Positions 49,899 to 50,960 of a DNA stretch of 50,960 bases are shown here, one piece after another (position 1 is the first letter of the stretch; the number at the start of each line of letters is the position of its first letter). The notes under the pieces were generated by a model, which saw only the letters and a program-made list of their open reading frames with translations, was not told the origin of the DNA and searched no databases. The translations under genes and the position numbers were made by a program. The DNA is from Moraxellaceae bacterium (GTDB lineage: Bacteria > Pseudomonadota > Gammaproteobacteria > Burkholderiales > Rhodocyclaceae), in NCBI GenBank assembly GCA_031119205.1, contig JAVHYF010000033.1:1-50960 (forward strand), given 5' to 3'.

Positions 49899-49963
49899 GG
49901 ATCACTGACGTAAGCGCAAGAAAAAACGCTCGCAGAACGGGAGCGTTGTCCGGTCAGTGATCC
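49899..49963. repeat. nested cruciform downstream of the truncated permease
   Basis: GGATCACTGAC (49899-49909) is the exact complement of GTCAGTGATCC (49953-49963), and encloses the terminator hairpin 49925-49947. It lies in the 469-nt gap 49737-50205, where I see no gene. Confidence 0.7.
49919..49947 (-). terminator. rho-independent terminator, minus strand
   Basis: On the minus strand AACGCTC pairs with GAGCGTT around a 9-nt loop and runs into TTTTTTC. It lies ~260 nt after the stop of the leftward permease at 50206 and would end that transcript before the chorismatase promoter. Confidence 0.8.
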
Positions 49964-50117
49964 GGCGAGGTGGGTGTGCCTGCCGATGGATGTTGTGCCG
50001 GCTCTCGGTCAGTCAGGAGTGAAGTTTCAAGCGCCGCATCCACGCGCGAAGGATCGGCGTAGATGCTTCATCTGCACTGCATGGACTCTAGGGCGCAATG
50101 CCGCGGATCAACGCTCA

Positions 50118-50150
50118 GGGTGAAATAGCCGAAGGGGATTGCGCCGGATG
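50118..50150. repeat. REP-like element, copy 2
   Basis: Contains GCCGAAGGGGATTGCGCCGGATG, matching 46685-46707 at most positions. It lies 55 nt past the permease stop. Confidence 0.55.
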
Positions 50151-50205
50151 CAGCAGTCGCTGCCCCAGCAATATGGCGTGGCCGCCGGTGGCAGATCGCA
50201 GCGCG

Positions 50206-50960
50206 TCAGGCGTGCAACCAGCGTGCATGCGCAGTGCGCGCCAGATGGTCCAGCAGATATCCCAGGAAGCCGATCAGCAGGATGCCTGCCATCAGCTCCG
50301 AGTAGGCGAGGCGGTCGCGGGTGTCGAGGATGAAGTAGCCGAGGCCGGCTGAGACGCCGAGCATTTCGGCGGGTACCAGCACGATCCAGATGATGCCGAT
50401 GGCAAGCCGAACGCCGGTGAGGATGTGCGCGGTGATGCCGGGCAGTACGACGCGCAGGATGGTTTCGCGACGCGTGGCGGACAGGCTGCGGGCGAGCAGC
50501 AGCCAGTTGGGGTCGAGCTGGGCGACGCCGGCGGCGGTGTTGAGCAGCACCGGCCACACGGCGGCGAAGGCGAGCAGGAAGTACACCGGCGCGTCGCCCA
50601 CACCCAGCACCATCACTGCCAGCGGCATCCAGGACAGCGGCGAGATCATCCGCAGGAACTGGAACAGCGGTGTGCTGCCTTGTGCGAAAAGCCGTGAGGT
50701 GCCGGCCAGGACGCCCAGCGGCACGCCGATGGCGATGGCCAGCGCCAGCCCCACCCCCACGCGTTGCAGGCTGACCCACACATGACGCCAGATGTCGCCA
50801 CCGGTGAGCAGATGCCATAGCGCCAGCACCGAGCGTTCCGGTGCGAAGGCGGCGGCGATGGGCATGTCGACCTGCAGGGCGTGCGTGCCGAGTGCCCACA
50901 GCCCTGCCGCCAGGAGGATGCCGGCCAGTGGTAGCGCGAAGGGCAGGGCGATGGACAGCG
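50206..50960 (-). CDS. sulfonate-type ABC transporter permease, 5' end outside window
   Basis: An SsuC/TauC-family permease of which 251 residues are in the window. The reading frame is open to the right edge (LPFALPLAGILLAAGLWALG upstream of an internal ATG at 50865), so the true start is beyond it. Helices and the coupling loop LLLARSLSATRRETILRVVLPGITAHILTGVRLAIG are clear. It is likely part of another sulfonate or nitrate transport operon extending out of the window. Confidence 0.92.
   Translation of the reverse strand, partial: LSIALPFALPLAGILLAAGLWALGTHALQVDMPIAAAFAPERSVLALWHLLTGGDIWRHVWVSLQRVGVGLALAIAIGVPLGVLAGTSRLFAQGSTPLFQFLRMISPLSWMPLAVMVLGVGDAPVYFLLAFAAVWPVLLNTAAGVAQLDPNWLLLARSLSATRRETILRVVLPGITAHILTGVRLAIGIIWIVLVPAEMLGVSAGLGYFILDTRDRLAYSELMAGILLIGFLGYLLDHLARTAHARWLHA

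Overview
The window is high-GC DNA (roughly two thirds G+C by eye) with bacterial gene density, Shine-Dalgarno sites and 4-bp ATGA/GTGA overlaps. Its gene content is proteobacterial: TauD and Ssu-type sulfonate genes, a TctABC tricarboxylate system, a XanB2-like chorismatase and a ViuB-type siderophore-interacting protein. Several families of short palindromic intergenic repeats resemble those common in Xanthomonadaceae/Lysobacteraceae. A gammaproteobacterium of that group is my best guess; TctC/Bug receptors also fit Burkholderiales, so the assignment is only moderate.

Layout. (1) 1-600: initiator tRNA-Met, a terminator and an unknown ORF. (2) 0.8-16.3 kb: a sulfonate/organosulfur block. It has an SsuB-like ATPase, methyltransferase, GST and RutE-like reductase, then two overlapping class-A serine hydrolases, an NtaA/DszA-type flavin monooxygenase, a TauD-like dioxygenase, two divergent paralogous sulfonate-binding proteins, two permeases, a nitroreductase, a dienelactone hydrolase and a GNAT protein. 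(3) 16.3-19.5 kb: siderophore-interacting protein/MarR divergon with twin operators, a YfcG-like GST, an SMR pump and a P-loop kinase. (4) 19.7-25.4 kb: an AprA-like flavoprotein with a 2[4Fe-4S] ferredoxin, flanked by two copies of a ~100-bp palindromic repeat. Next come a Tat-exported vanadium-haloperoxidase homologue lacking part of its active site, a VOC protein and a small unknown protein. (5) 25.5-29.8 kb: a polar amino-acid ABC operon containing a sulfurtransferase and a tiny membrane ORF but no ATPase gene. (6) 30-34.2 kb: an orphan Pycsar-effector-like (PycTM) membrane protein, an unknown acidic protein, LysR and serine hydrolase, SRPBCC protein. (7) 34.2-44.6 kb: tauD-like / ABC / tauD operon, four-rhodanese protein, atypical SDR and TctC-TctA-TctB. 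(8) 44.9-48 kb: LysR, then a lower-GC patch with a NYN-domain protein and a small unknown gene enclosed by ~160-bp inverted repeats. (9) 48-51 kb: unknown protein, chorismatase-like protein and a 5'-truncated ABC permease.

How it fits together. Most of 0.8-44.6 kb looks like a sulfur-scavenging island: uptake of sulfonates, amino acids and carboxylates, oxygenolytic desulfonation, flavin reductases, glutathione chemistry and sulfane-sulfur handling. I found six sequences with sigma-54 (-24/-12) architecture (GG-N10-GC) placed just upstream of genes in this island. The one before the AprA-like gene is a full consensus match, and two more form a divergent pair between the paralogous binding proteins. 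This suggests one RpoN-dependent sulfur-limitation regulon, as known for sfn genes in Pseudomonas. A second box, TAAGCAA, lies before the tauD-ABC, tctBAC and lysR genes and may mark a LysR/CysB-type layer. No enhancer-binding protein is in the window. All functions are assigned by reading motifs, without database searches.
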